A DNA stretch of 43,319 nt from Bacteroidales bacterium (GCA_015489465.1 WFZS01000081.1:1-43319), one strand, 5' to 3'. Shown: positions 34,982 through 42,977, numbered from the stretch's first letter. Notes: generated by a model from the letters alone, not told the origin. Program-made: numbers and translations.

Positions 34982-37627
34982 ATGAGAGAAGTTAAAACAT
35001 TTAAGTTTATTAAAAGCATAACACTTTTGATTTTTATATCAATACCTTTTTGGGGTGTATCGCAGATTAGCATAGGGAGTAATCTTTCCGAAATTGATTA
35101 TGCCAAGCCCCGTGAATATGTTATCGGAGGAATAACAGTATCGGGAACGGAATTTATTGACAAAAATGTTATTATTATGCTTTCGGAACTGGAAGTCGGT
35201 GATAAAATAAAAGTTCCGGGAGACGAGATAACAAAAGCAATTAAAAAATTATGGGATCAAGGCCTGTTCGATGATATAGCAATTTACGCCACCGATATAA
35301 AAGGCAATAAAATATTTCTGGAAATTTACCTGAGTGAACGTCCCCGGCTTAACAGGTTTTCTTTTACCGGCGTTAAAAAAACATCCGCAGACGACATAAG
35401 GGATAGAATAAATCTTGCAAAAGGGGATGTGGTAACCGATCACCTTATCATGCGTACCACAAACATTATTAAGGATTATTTTGCTGAAAAAGGATACCTT
35501 AATGCAGATGTTAAAATCGAACAAACACCTGATAAAAAGCTCAAAAACTTTGTAAACCTTACCATAAAAATTAAGAAAAACAAAAGAGTCAGGATAGCTA
35601 AAATTAATATAATAGGAAACAAAGAACTTTCCGATGATGCCGTTAAATCGGCAATGAAAGATACCAAGGAAAGAGGCTATTTTAACCCTCTCGACAGTTT
35701 GGGAGCTACAATTCTAACTATGGCTCAAGATGCCGTAAGGTTTAAAGTAGGTCGGGCTTTTGAAGATTTGGCCCAATATTTTGTGAAAAATTACAGAATC
35801 AGGATTTTTAAAAGTTCCAAATTCGTTGAAAGTAAGTATAAAGACGACCTAAAAAAAATCATAGAAAAATATAATAAGAAAGGTTATCGTGATGCCAAAA
35901 TAGTAAAAGACTCCATTTACAAAGTTAATAACGAAAATATAGGCATTGATATATATGTTTATGAAGGACCCAAATATTATTTCCGCAATATAAAATGGGT
36001 CGGAAATACCGTATATAATTCACAATTGTTATCACAAGTTTTGGGAATACAAAAAGGTGATGTTTACAATAAGGATCTGTTGGAAACTAACCTTAATTAC
36101 AATCCCAACGGAGTGGATGTCAGTTCGTTGTATATGGATAACGGATATCTTTTCTTTAACGCAACACCGGTTGAAACTTATGTTAACAACGATTCCATTG
36201 ACCTTGAAATAAGAATTCACGAAGGTAAGCAAGCCAGAATAAATAAAGTTACCGTTAAAGGTAATACAAAAACCAGCGATCATGTGATAATCCGTGAGCT
36301 TAGAACACTACCCGGACAATTGTTTAGCCGTTCGGATGTGATTCGTTCCACAAGAGAACTTGCCCAACTGAAATATTTTAATGCCGAAACATTAAAACCC
36401 AATATAAAACCGAATCCTGCGGACGGAACAGTTGATATAGAATATCAGGTGGAAGAGGCTTCAGCCGATCAAATTGAACTTTCGGGAGGTTGGGGATACG
36501 GACGAATAATAGGTACGGTCGGTTTGTCTTTTAACAACTTTTCATTCAGGAATATTTTCAAAAAAGACGCTTGGAAACCCGTTCCTTCCGGTGACGGTCA
36601 AAAACTTTCTTTGAGGTTTCAAACTTACGGAATAGGGTATATGAGTTGGAGTGTATCCTTTACCGAACCTTGGCTGGGAGGTAAAAAACCGAATGCATTA
36701 ACGGTATCATATTACTATTCCAGATACGGCAACGGAAGACCCAAACACGATCCTCTAAGTCAACAATTCAATACAAACGGCTTAACAGTCGGTTTGGGAA
36801 AACGTTTAACATGGCCGGATGACTATTTTACGCTTTATCAAGCTGTTAACTTTCAGTTTTACAAACTGTATAATTATTCGATAATTTTTCCTATTGGTAC
36901 GGGAACCGGTAATTTTAACAATATGAATTACCAGATTGTTCTGGGAAGAAACTCGACAAACGCTCCTATTTATCCTCGTAACGGGGCAGACCTTTCCCTC
37001 TCTCTGGAACTTACTCCTCCGTATTCTTTATTTTCCGACAAAGACTATTCGCAATTGGGTGACAACGATAAATGGAAATGGATAGAATACCATAAATGGA
37101 AAGTAAAAGCTTATTGGTACAACGAAATAATAGATAAGTTGGTTGTTGCGTTAAAATTCAGAATGGGATTTTTGGGACACTACAACTCTGAATTGGGTAC
37201 AACACCTTTTGAAAGATTTTATCTTGGTGGTGACGGGATGACGGGCTATAACAATTTTGACGGACGCGAAATAATTGCAATGCGCGGGTACCAAAATGAA
37301 ACCGTTACACCATTATATTATAAAGACAAAAACATTGGCGGTACAATATTTTCACGATACACCGTTGAAATACGATATCCGTTAACACTAAACCCCAATT
37401 CTACCATTTTTGCTTTGGCTTTTGTTGAAGCGGGTAATTCCTGGTTAAACTTTAATCGATTTGACCCGTTTGATGTGAAAAGATCGGCAGGTGTAGGTTT
37501 TAGAGTATTTTTGCCGATGTTCGGTATGCTCGGACTTGACTGGGCATACGGTTTTGATGATATTCCCGGTTTGCCTAACGCAAGCGGAAGTCACTTCCAT
37601 TTCTCGCTTAACCAGTCACTTGACTAA
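34982..37627 (+). CDS. bamA: BamA, outer-membrane protein assembly factor
   Basis: BamA folds and inserts beta-barrel proteins into the outer membrane. From the ATG at 34982 (AGG six bases upstream; a TTG two codons earlier is less likely) the product is 881 residues: signal peptide (about 1-30), five POTRA domains (about 50-480, for example YVIGGITVSGTEFIDKNVI and ARINKVTVKGNTKTSDHVI), then the 16-strand barrel. Near the end of the barrel ERFYLGGDGMTG resembles the family VRGF/Y lid motif region. The last residue is Asp rather than the usual aromatic residue. The periplasmic chaperone genes follow, giving a complete outer-membrane assembly cluster. Confidence 0.96.
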   Translation: MREVKTFKFIKSITLLIFISIPFWGVSQISIGSNLSEIDYAKPREYVIGGITVSGTEFIDKNVIIMLSELEVGDKIKVPGDEITKAIKKLWDQGLFDDIAIYATDIKGNKIFLEIYLSERPRLNRFSFTGVKKTSADDIRDRINLAKGDVVTDHLIMRTTNIIKDYFAEKGYLNADVKIEQTPDKKLKNFVNLTIKIKKNKRVRIAKINIIGNKELSDDAVKSAMKDTKERGYFNPLDSLGATILTMAQDAVRFKVGRAFEDLAQYFVKNYRIRIFKSSKFVESKYKDDLKKIIEKYNKKGYRDAKIVKDSIYKVNNENIGIDIYVYEGPKYYFRNIKWVGNTVYNSQLLSQVLGIQKGDVYNKDLLETNLNYNPNGVDVSSLYMDNGYLFFNATPVETYVNNDSIDLEIRIHEGKQARINKVTVKGNTKTSDHVIIRELRTLPGQLFSRSDVIRSTRELAQLKYFNAETLKPNIKPNPADGTVDIEYQVEEASADQIELSGGWGYGRIIGTVGLSFNNFSFRNIFKKDAWKPVPSGDGQKLSLRFQTYGIGYMSWSVSFTEPWLGGKKPNALTVSYYYSRYGNGRPKHDPLSQQFNTNGLTVGLGKRLTWPDDYFTLYQAVNFQFYKLYNYSIIFPIGTGTGNFNNMNYQIVLGRNSTNAPIYPRNGADLSLSLELTPPYSLFSDKDYSQLGDNDKWKWIEYHKWKVKAYWYNEIIDKLVVALKFRMGFLGHYNSELGTTPFERFYLGGDGMTGYNNFDGREIIAMRGYQNETVTPLYYKDKNIGGTIFSRYTVEIRYPLTLNPNSTIFALAFVEAGNSWLNFNRFDPFDVKRSAGVGFRVFLPMFGMLGLDWAYGFDDIPGLPNASGSHFHFSLNQSLD

Positions 37628-37669
37628 ATTAATGGCAAAGTTTTTGAATGATTTAAAACAAACCAAAAT

Positions 37670-38248
37670 ATGATAAAAATGAAAAAAACTTTATTTGCAA
37701 TATTACTGACTTTGTTTTTTGTACCGTTATTTACATCTGTTGCCACGGCACAGTCGCAAAAAAACGTTTTTGTCGATACCAAGTACATTTTGGATAATAT
37801 TCCCGAATATCACGATGCTCAGGATGAACTGGACGAATTGTCAAAAAAATGGCAAAAACAAATAGATGCTTTGTATAACGAAATACAAGAACTTTATAAA
37901 AAGTACCAAGCCGAGAAAGTACTTCTACCTTCGGATGTGCGAAAAGAACGTGAAGATGAAATAGTTAAAAAAGAAGCTCATATGAAAGAACTTCAAAAAA
38001 AATATTTCGGACCCGAAGGAGAACTTTTTAAAAAACGCCAGGAACTCATTCAACCGATACAGGAAAAAATTTACAATGCCATAGAAGAACTTTCCCAGGA
38101 AAACAATTATTCATTTGTTTTTGACAAAGCCGGAGGAGTAACGATTCTATATGGTAATCCCAAATACGATATCAGTGATGATGTTTTGGAAAAAGTTGGA
38201 GAAGTAATGCAGGTAACCTCTCCTTCCGGAAGAAAAAACAAAAAATAA
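37670..38248 (+). CDS. OmpH/Skp family periplasmic chaperone (first copy)
   Basis: Skp-type trimeric chaperones hold unfolded outer-membrane proteins and pass them to BamA. The 192-residue product has a signal peptide (KKTLFAILLTLFFVPLFTSVATAQ) and a long helical hairpin (about 50-140) with the pattern DALYNEIQELYKKYQAEKVL. The C-terminal VFDKAGGVTILYGNPKYDISD strand is typical of OmpH. An alternative ATG three codons downstream (37679) begins directly at the signal peptide and cannot be excluded. The gene is 42 bp after bamA, and a second homologue follows; tandem copies here are common in Bacteroidota. Confidence 0.92.
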   Translation: MIKMKKTLFAILLTLFFVPLFTSVATAQSQKNVFVDTKYILDNIPEYHDAQDELDELSKKWQKQIDALYNEIQELYKKYQAEKVLLPSDVRKEREDEIVKKEAHMKELQKKYFGPEGELFKKRQELIQPIQEKIYNAIEELSQENNYSFVFDKAGGVTILYGNPKYDISDDVLEKVGEVMQVTSPSGRKNKK

Positions 38249-38315
38249 TTACCCTAATTTTTCAGGGCAAAATCCATTTAACATCATTTAATAAAGTTTT
38301 GAGTTGTTTTTTTTT

Positions 38316-38323
38316 TACTTTTG
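38316..38323 (+). promoter_or_regulatory. -7 element of the second skp gene
   Basis: TACTTTTG followed by CC matches the strong form of the -7 box, 52 bp before the ATG at 38376. Upstream is a run of T. No TTG lies at 19-20 bp; the nearest are 9 and 14 bp away. It suggests the second chaperone can be expressed independently of bamA. Confidence 0.5.
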
Positions 38324-38375
38324 CCCACTAAATTATTAATGTAATAAACGTTTTAAAAACAATAACAAATTAAAA

Positions 38376-38882
38376 ATGAGAAAATTAGTCACTATTCTAT
38401 TGGTTTCCCTGATGATATCTTCTGCAGGGATGGCACAAGTTAACGCAAAATTCGGGTATATAGATTCAAATCAAATTTTAACGGAAATGCCCGAAACCGA
38501 TTCATTACAAAAAGAACTTAAAAAATATGCAGATTATCTGGATCAGCAGATGAAAACCATGGCAATGGAATACCAGAAAAAGGTTCAGGATTACCAACAA
38601 AACGTTGCCGGAATGTCGGATTTAATCCGTCAAACAAAAGAAAAAGAGATAACCGATTTGCAACAACGTATTCAAGCTTTCCAAGCTTCAGCTGATCAGG
38701 ATTTGCAAAAGAAACAAAACGAACTTTTTAATCCTTTGATTGAGAAAATTAAAAATGCTATTAACGAAGTAGGTAAAGAAAACGGATATAACTATATTTT
38801 TGATGTTGGAACAGGTGCTTTGGTTTATTATCAAGGTGATGATATTTTACCGTTAGTTAAGAAAAAATTAGGAATAAAATAA
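38376..38882 (+). CDS. OmpH/Skp family periplasmic chaperone (second copy)
   Basis: The 168-residue protein has a signal peptide (about 1-21, ending GMAQV), then NAKFGYIDSNQILTEMPE, the family opening strand, a coiled-coil hairpin (about 40-125, rich in Gln and Lys) and the closing ENGYNYIFDVGTGALVYY strand. It is a shorter relative of the gene 127 bp upstream, which conserves the same opening and closing strands. Its likely role is the same: periplasmic carriage of outer-membrane proteins to BamA. A strong intrinsic terminator follows 28 bp after the stop. Confidence 0.93.
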   Translation: MRKLVTILLVSLMISSAGMAQVNAKFGYIDSNQILTEMPETDSLQKELKKYADYLDQQMKTMAMEYQKKVQDYQQNVAGMSDLIRQTKEKEITDLQQRIQAFQASADQDLQKKQNELFNPLIEKIKNAINEVGKENGYNYIFDVGTGALVYYQGDDILPLVKKKLGIK

Positions 38883-38910
38883 TTACTGTTTCAAGGAAAA
38901 AATAGGAGTG

Positions 38911-38945
38911 GAGGCTGTTTGTTAGAATAAACAGCCTCTTTTTTT
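38911..38945 (+). terminator. Intrinsic terminator ending the skp/bamA cluster
   Basis: GAGGCTGTTT (38911-38920) and AAACAGCCTC (38929-38938) form a perfect 10-bp stem with an 8-nt loop, followed directly by seven T (38939-38945). It ends + strand transcription and overlaps the last two bases of the opposing Rrf2 gene's stop codon. It has no T tract on the minus strand and so acts one way only. Confidence 0.93.
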
Positions 38946-39381
38946 ATATAAGATTTTTTAAAAAGGCTTTACCGGCATCAAGGTCTGAAATAATATCCCT
39001 GATGGTTTTGTTTTCAAGAGTCTTTTTCAGATTACTTCTGAAAGCTTCATAATCCTTATGAATAGGGCAAGGATTTTCATCATCGCATTCTTCCTGTCCC
39101 AAGCCGCACTTTTTAAAAAATTCAAGCCCCTCAAACACGTCCACAATATCAAGTAATGAAATATTTAAAGTTTCAGGTAAAGCATAAAAGCCTCCCTGAG
39201 GTCCCTTAATCGATCCGATAATATTTCTTTTTGCCAGTTGTTGTAACACTTTGGCAAGATACGATTCGGGTAGCTCAAGCTTTTCAGCAAGAGCTTTTTT
39301 CCCGAAAAGTTTACCTTCCTCAAGGTTTTGGGACAAAAAAACAACGGTTTTTAACGCATATTCCGTTGATTTGCTAATCAT
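38944..39381 (-). CDS. Rrf2 family transcriptional regulator with three-cysteine cluster motif
   Basis: A 145-residue winged-helix regulator of the IscR/NsrR/RsrR family. The N-terminus MISKSTEYALKTVVFLS and the wing GSIKGPQGGFYAL (about 56-68) are characteristic. Cys92, Cys99 and Cys105 (C-x6-C-x5-C) match the spacing of Fe-S ligands in this family, so it probably senses NO, redox state or Fe-S supply through a cluster. It is last in a four-gene operon with a DUF59 Fe-S protein, 7 bp downstream of that gene, and may autoregulate the operon. Whether it is closer to NsrR (NO) or IscR (Fe-S supply) cannot be decided by eye. Confidence 0.92.
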   Translation of the reverse strand: MISKSTEYALKTVVFLSQNLEEGKLFGKKALAEKLELPESYLAKVLQQLAKRNIIGSIKGPQGGFYALPETLNISLLDIVDVFEGLEFFKKCGLGQEECDDENPCPIHKDYEAFRSNLKKTLENKTIRDIISDLDAGKAFLKNLI

Positions 39382-39388
39382 AATTCTG

Positions 39389-39715
39389 TTACTGGTTCAA
39401 AGCTATTCTACCTTCTTCGGTAATCATCGACGGGTCCCATTGCGGATCCCAAACCAAATTAACTTTTACATCGTAATCCGGGTAAGTGGCTTTTAAAATG
39501 TTTTCAATATGTTGAATTATAGTATCTCCCACAGGACAACCCGGTGTGGAAAGGGTAGTGTCAACTTCAATTTTTTTAGCTTCTTCATCTACTTTAATTC
39601 TGTAAACCAACCCTAAATCAACAATGTTTACGTTTACTTCAGGGTCCGGAACCTGTTTTAAAATTTCTCTAACCTTTTGTTCCGCTTCTGTAAATTCTGT
39701 CTGTATCTTGCTCAT
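39389..39715 (-). CDS. DUF59/MIP18-type Fe-S cluster assembly protein
   Basis: A 108-residue protein of the SufT/PaaD/MIP18 family, small factors that help mature Fe-S proteins. Visible features are the VPDPEVNVNIVDLGLVYRI block (about 22-40) and the conserved Cys in STPGCPVGDTI (about 56-66), then WDPQWDPSMITEEGR near the C-terminus. Length is normal for the single-domain form. Its start overlaps the stop of the upstream membrane protein (ATGA on the minus strand), so translation is coupled. The pairing with an Rrf2 regulator suggests Fe-S repair after nitrosative or oxidative damage. Confidence 0.92.
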   Translation of the reverse strand: MSKIQTEFTEAEQKVREILKQVPDPEVNVNIVDLGLVYRIKVDEEAKKIEVDTTLSTPGCPVGDTIIQHIENILKATYPDYDVKVNLVWDPQWDPSMITEEGRIALNQ

Positions 39716-41007
39716 TGTTTTATCATTTTTTTGTGAAAAATCATTTTTGTTGAATTATATGCATATGTAATACTTGTAAGTAAAATCAAAATACTTCCTG
39801 CAAGAACCGAATATTTTGAACTTAATAAAATTCCCGCGACAAAAAACACCACGCTCAAGATAAATGTCCATGTATGTATGGTAATAAAAGTGTCGTTATA
39901 TAATTCGGCGGGAAGAGGAGTTTTTTGTTTCCCCACTAATTTCTGGTAATGAAATAACCATATAATAAAAGGTAACGTTTTATAAGTTTGGCCTAATATT
40001 ATTCCCGTAAAAAATCCGTAAATCAAAAGAAAACCTGAAACAATTTCCAGTTGTCCCGGCTTGGCACCCACGTAATCGCCGAAAAAGTACATTACCGTAA
40101 ATGATATCATGCTTAATAAAAACATAATAAAGGCAATTGCGGTAGGTTTCATCCCGCTGTCCAGCTTTTTCCTCATCCGGTGTTTGTAAACATCCCAATT
40201 AAACAGGAAGAAAAGAATAAGTCCCGTTAAAATCAACAACAAAAAAATATCGAATAAAACCGTGGGATACTTGGGGAACCATACCAACGTAAAAATACCG
40301 AGTATTCCTATATTTAAAAGGTAAAAAGCTGTTTCCAGGTACTTTTCTTTTAGCTTATGTACGATTAAAAACATGGGCATTAATTTAGCCGCAACACCAA
40401 TTATAAGCATCAAAAACCAGCCGACCAATCCCACAACAAGGTGTCCTCTTAAAAGTTGATTGTGCGGTACTTTAACCCAATTAAACGTCATGTTTAAAAT
40501 AATAAACAAACCGAACAAAACATTTAAAACAAGGTAAAGCCCCGAAACTATTATATACTTTTTGCTAATACTCTTTACTTTTGATTTTGCAGCGCTTTTA
40601 AGAGTATTTATTGAAAAAAGTACTATGGCTGTTATTACAAATGTTCCTCCTACATCAATTATTCTTTCCGAAATAAATTCAAATTTAAAAAATCCCGTTA
40701 CCAGCAGGCTGACACCTGTTATTAACATTCCCAATGTTACGTGGGCCAGTTTTTCACTGAAAATTTTAACCTCCATAACAACAGGTATCAACTGATATAA
40801 AGCACCGAAAATTACCATTGATAACCACCCTAAAATCATTAAGTGAGTTATTGCTATAACTTCAGGTGTTAAATGATAGCCTAAAAAATCATTATAGTTT
40901 AATACAGCTAAAACCGATGCTATGAGAAAACCCAGTGTTCCGAATAGAAAATGCGGGGCTACAACCCATACTGAAGGAGCATTTTGTGTGCTTAAACCTG
41001 CTTGCAT
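39712..41007 (-). CDS. Polytopic membrane protein, haem-copper oxidase subunit I / NnrS-like
   Basis: The 431-residue protein has about twelve hydrophobic segments and no signal peptide. Histidines fall at positions suited to metal or haem binding: His19, His55, His182, His189 and His217. The segment around His55 (THLMILGWLSMVIFGALYQL) is echoed around His189 (GHLVVGLVGWFLMLIIGVAA, then LMP), which looks like an internal repeat. This resembles NnrS and the subunit I of cbb3/NO-reductase-type enzymes without being clearly either; a full set of oxidase ligands is not evident. Context (DUF1858/DUF2249, DUF59, Rrf2) points to nitric oxide or respiratory stress. The gene is 5 bp after the DUF1858/DUF2249 gene and overlaps the DUF59 gene by 4 bp. 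Confidence 0.7.
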   Translation of the reverse strand: MQAGLSTQNAPSVWVVAPHFLFGTLGFLIASVLAVLNYNDFLGYHLTPEVIAITHLMILGWLSMVIFGALYQLIPVVMEVKIFSEKLAHVTLGMLITGVSLLVTGFFKFEFISERIIDVGGTFVITAIVLFSINTLKSAAKSKVKSISKKYIIVSGLYLVLNVLFGLFIILNMTFNWVKVPHNQLLRGHLVVGLVGWFLMLIIGVAAKLMPMFLIVHKLKEKYLETAFYLLNIGILGIFTLVWFPKYPTVLFDIFLLLILTGLILFFLFNWDVYKHRMRKKLDSGMKPTAIAFIMFLLSMISFTVMYFFGDYVGAKPGQLEIVSGFLLIYGFFTGIILGQTYKTLPFIIWLFHYQKLVGKQKTPLPAELYNDTFITIHTWTFILSVVFFVAGILLSSKYSVLAGSILILLTSITYAYNSTKMIFHKKMIKQ

Positions 41008-41012
41008 ATTCG

Positions 41013-41825
41013 TTATTTAAATATTATTAATTTAATGTTATTGTTATCTACTTCTTTGGATACCCACTTTAACCCTCTGTTTTCCAATTCGGGAAGAAGG
41101 TATTGCGGTAATCTTTTATGATGAACATACAAGCCTTCCCCTTCATTTAATTTTTCCACCTCTTCAAGTATAGTAACCATGGGCATTGGCATTTCCATGT
41201 CCCTAACATCCAGTTCCTTTAATTTACCTTGAAGCTTCTTTTCAACTTCTTCGAATACCAGTTCGGGCTTTTTCTCTTCGTGTTTTTCTTCTTTTACATC
41301 GGTGTCTGCTTTTTCAAGATAGGTAACCACCAAACCTTGTTCGGGCCTTTCGGTTTCATAAACATAACCTTTGCTTTTCAATATATTTAAAAGCGGAATA
41401 GGTTCAAAAGTGTTAATTATTTTAAGAGTATCGGTCTCTTTCATTTTTTTCAAGTGCGACATAATGTCGTTGTATGGATCAATACCTTTTTCAAGAAGAG
41501 GTCTTACATCCATTTCGATAATGTTTTCTTTTCTCATTTCTATTTTATTATTATTTAATTTGTATTTATCTTCAGGTGAAGCATTTTCACATCCGCAATT
41601 ATCCGTTGTCTCGAACCCGATACTTCTTAATTTGTCAATCATGACACAAACGGGTACGCCGCCTATTTTGGCAGCCTCTGCTACGGTAACTCTCGGGGCC
41701 AATGCTTTTCTCAAAAACGGATTTTTAAGCTTTTTAAAATGTTTGTTTATCTCGCTTATAACATCAATCGTCTTTGGATTTTCTTCAATAAGTTTTGATA
41801 TTTTAGTTTTTGAACTGATTTTCAT
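41013..41825 (-). CDS. DUF1858-DUF2249-DUF2249 protein
   Basis: A 270-residue cytoplasmic protein made of three small domains. Residues about 1-72 look like DUF1858 (the domain at the N-terminus of RIC/ScdA-type and hybrid-cluster-associated proteins): TKISKLIEENPKTIDVI and AAKIGGVPVCVMIDKLRSIG with Cys60, followed by Cys77 and Cys79 in NCGCENAS. Two DUF2249 (SirA-like fold) domains follow, about 101-171 (IEMDVRPLLEKGIDPYNDI, INTFEPIPL) and about 200-270 (KELDVRDMEMPMPMV, VHHKRLPQYLLPEL), joined by a Glu/Lys-rich linker. Such proteins occur with NO-reductase and NnrS genes, and a role in NO handling or repair is inferred. It is the first gene of the four-gene operon. Confidence 0.82.
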   Translation of the reverse strand: MKISSKTKISKLIEENPKTIDVISEINKHFKKLKNPFLRKALAPRVTVAEAAKIGGVPVCVMIDKLRSIGFETTDNCGCENASPEDKYKLNNNKIEMRKENIIEMDVRPLLEKGIDPYNDIMSHLKKMKETDTLKIINTFEPIPLLNILKSKGYVYETERPEQGLVVTYLEKADTDVKEEKHEEKKPELVFEEVEKKLQGKLKELDVRDMEMPMPMVTILEEVEKLNEGEGLYVHHKRLPQYLLPELENRGLKWVSKEVDNNNIKLIIFK

Positions 41826-41851
41826 TTTTACTTTATTTTTTGTTCAGACGG

Positions 41852-41892
41852 CAAAAATAAATTAATTTTTAATAAAAAAAGACATAAGTGTC
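41852..41892 (-). promoter_or_regulatory. Promoter and dyad operator of the DUF1858-Rrf2 operon
   Basis: On the minus strand TATTTTTG (41852-41859) matches the -7 consensus 26 bp before the ATG at 41825. No TTG is present at -33. Instead a dyad, GACA-N4-TGTC (41881-41892), flanked by A and T runs, is centred about 40 bp upstream of the implied transcription start. That placement suits a class II activator of the CRP/FNR family, or an Rrf2 repressor. The identity of the binding protein is not known. Confidence 0.5.
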
Positions 41893-41937
41893 CTTTTTTA
41901 AGATTTATTTGCAAAAAATCAAAAAATCCGTTAAGTA

Positions 41938-41970
41938 TAAGTACTTACAGTGTAAAAACAAATACTTTTG
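41938..41970 (+). promoter_or_regulatory. Promoter region of yaaA with palindrome
   Basis: TACTTTTG at 41963-41970 matches the -7 box, 19 bp before the yaaA ATG at 41990. The -33 position has no TTG but holds the perfect 10-bp palindrome TAAGTACTTA (41938-41947), overlapping the inverted repeat TTAC-AGT-GTAA (41945-41955). This suggests a regulator-bound promoter, consistent with a stress gene. Confidence 0.5.
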
Positions 41971-41989
41971 CTTAAAATTTTTAATTGTT

Positions 41990-42757
41990 ATGTTAGTTGT
42001 TATATCTCCTGCAAAAACATTAAGGACCGACAAAAATGCCGGCATCAATTCCACAATGCCCGTACTTGTAAAAGATTCCGTTTTAATTGCTGAAGAGTTG
42101 AAAAAGTTAACTGTCTGGGAACTAGAAAATTTAATGAAAATCAGTCCCAAATTGGCAAGGTTAAATTATGAAAGGATACAAATGTGGCATTATCCCTACG
42201 AAGTTATCGAGGGATTTAATCCTGTTTATACCTTTAACGGAGAAGTTTACAACGGGTTGGATGTCGATACATTAGAAGAGGAGGATTTGTCTTTTGCAAA
42301 TATTCATTTGAATATATTGTCGGGTTTTTATGGAGTTTTACGCCCTTTTGACTCTATTTTACCTTATCGTTTGGAGATGGGAACCAAATTGAAAGTAGGT
42401 GACACTAAAAATTTATATGACTTTTGGAAAGGAAAGATTACGAAAGTTATTAATGAAAATTTAAAAAAGTCAGGAAGCGGTATGTTGATAAATCTGGCCT
42501 CGGATGAGTATTTTAAAAGTATTGATTTAAACGCTTTAAATGCTAAAGTTGTAACACCTGTTTTTAAAGATAACAAAAACGGCGTTTATAAAGTAATTAG
42601 TATTTATGCAAAAAAAGCCCGTGGGTTAATGACAAGGTTTATTATTAAAAACAGGATTTCCAATCCCGATGATCTTAAACTTTTCGATTTTGAAGGTTAT
42701 TATTATAATGAAAATTTGAGTGATCACGAAGGTACTTTGGTTTTTACCAGGGGGTAA
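41990..42757 (+). CDS. yaaA: YaaA family peroxide stress protein (UPF0246)
   Basis: YaaA proteins bind DNA and lower intracellular iron-driven damage during peroxide stress; the exact chemistry is unsettled. I choose the ATG at 41990 because MLVVISPAKTLRTDKN is the universal family N-terminus and gives 255 residues, the usual length. The frame is open upstream to 41888, but that part would include the promoter box. Other family blocks: AFNGEVYNGLD-like FNGEVYNGLDVDTL near 79-92, LSGFYGVLRPFDSILPYRLEMGTKL near 113-137, NLASDEYFKSI near 168-178, and KKARGLMTRFII near 207-218. It is divergent from the DUF1858-Rrf2 operon across a 164-bp gap. Confidence 0.95.
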   Translation: MLVVISPAKTLRTDKNAGINSTMPVLVKDSVLIAEELKKLTVWELENLMKISPKLARLNYERIQMWHYPYEVIEGFNPVYTFNGEVYNGLDVDTLEEEDLSFANIHLNILSGFYGVLRPFDSILPYRLEMGTKLKVGDTKNLYDFWKGKITKVINENLKKSGSGMLINLASDEYFKSIDLNALNAKVVTPVFKDNKNGVYKVISIYAKKARGLMTRFIIKNRISNPDDLKLFDFEGYYYNENLSDHEGTLVFTRG

Positions 42758-42770
42758 ATTTATACCCTTT
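42749..42770 (+). terminator. Possible weak terminator at the yaaA stop
   Basis: GGGTA (42752-42756) and TACCC (42663-equivalent arm at 42763-42767) form a 5-bp stem with a 6-nt loop overlapping the stop codon, followed by only TTT. Wobble pairs could extend it to 8 bp. It is too weak for a firm call. Confidence 0.25.
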
Positions 42771-42947
42771 GAAACATTACTGATATTTTATCATGTAATC
42801 TCTGCTATTTTTACATATAATAAGGTATATTTTATGACAATTTTTCACAGTGTAAATATCCTTAAAAAAAACAAAAAAAAGTTTTAAAATTTACTTACTG
42901 ATAATAAGACAGATAAAAAATAATGTCAATTTAATTGCAAAAAAAGC

Positions 42948-42977
42948 TTGCAGAATAGAAAAAAGGAATTACTTTTG
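42948..42977 (+). promoter_or_regulatory. rRNA-type promoter P1
   Basis: TTG (42948-42950) and TACTTTTG (42970-42977) are separated by exactly 19 bp, the ideal Bacteroidota promoter. An A-run precedes TTG (CAAAAAAAGCTTG). The sequence is nearly repeated 166 bp downstream as P2. The 42758-42947 stretch between yaaA and P1 is AT-rich and holds no gene that I can see. Confidence 0.85.

Noticed and set aside
38251-38270. Terminator after the first skp gene
   Set aside because: The only pairing, CCCT with AGGG, is 4 bp and has no T tract directly after it.
41888-41989. N-terminal extension of yaaA by 34 residues
   Set aside because: The family starts at MLVVISPAKTL, and the extension covers the predicted -7 promoter box.
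42758-42947. A tRNA or small RNA gene in the gap after yaaA
   Set aside because: The stretch is very AT-rich, with no cloverleaf, no GC-rich stem and no TTCGA-type T-loop.
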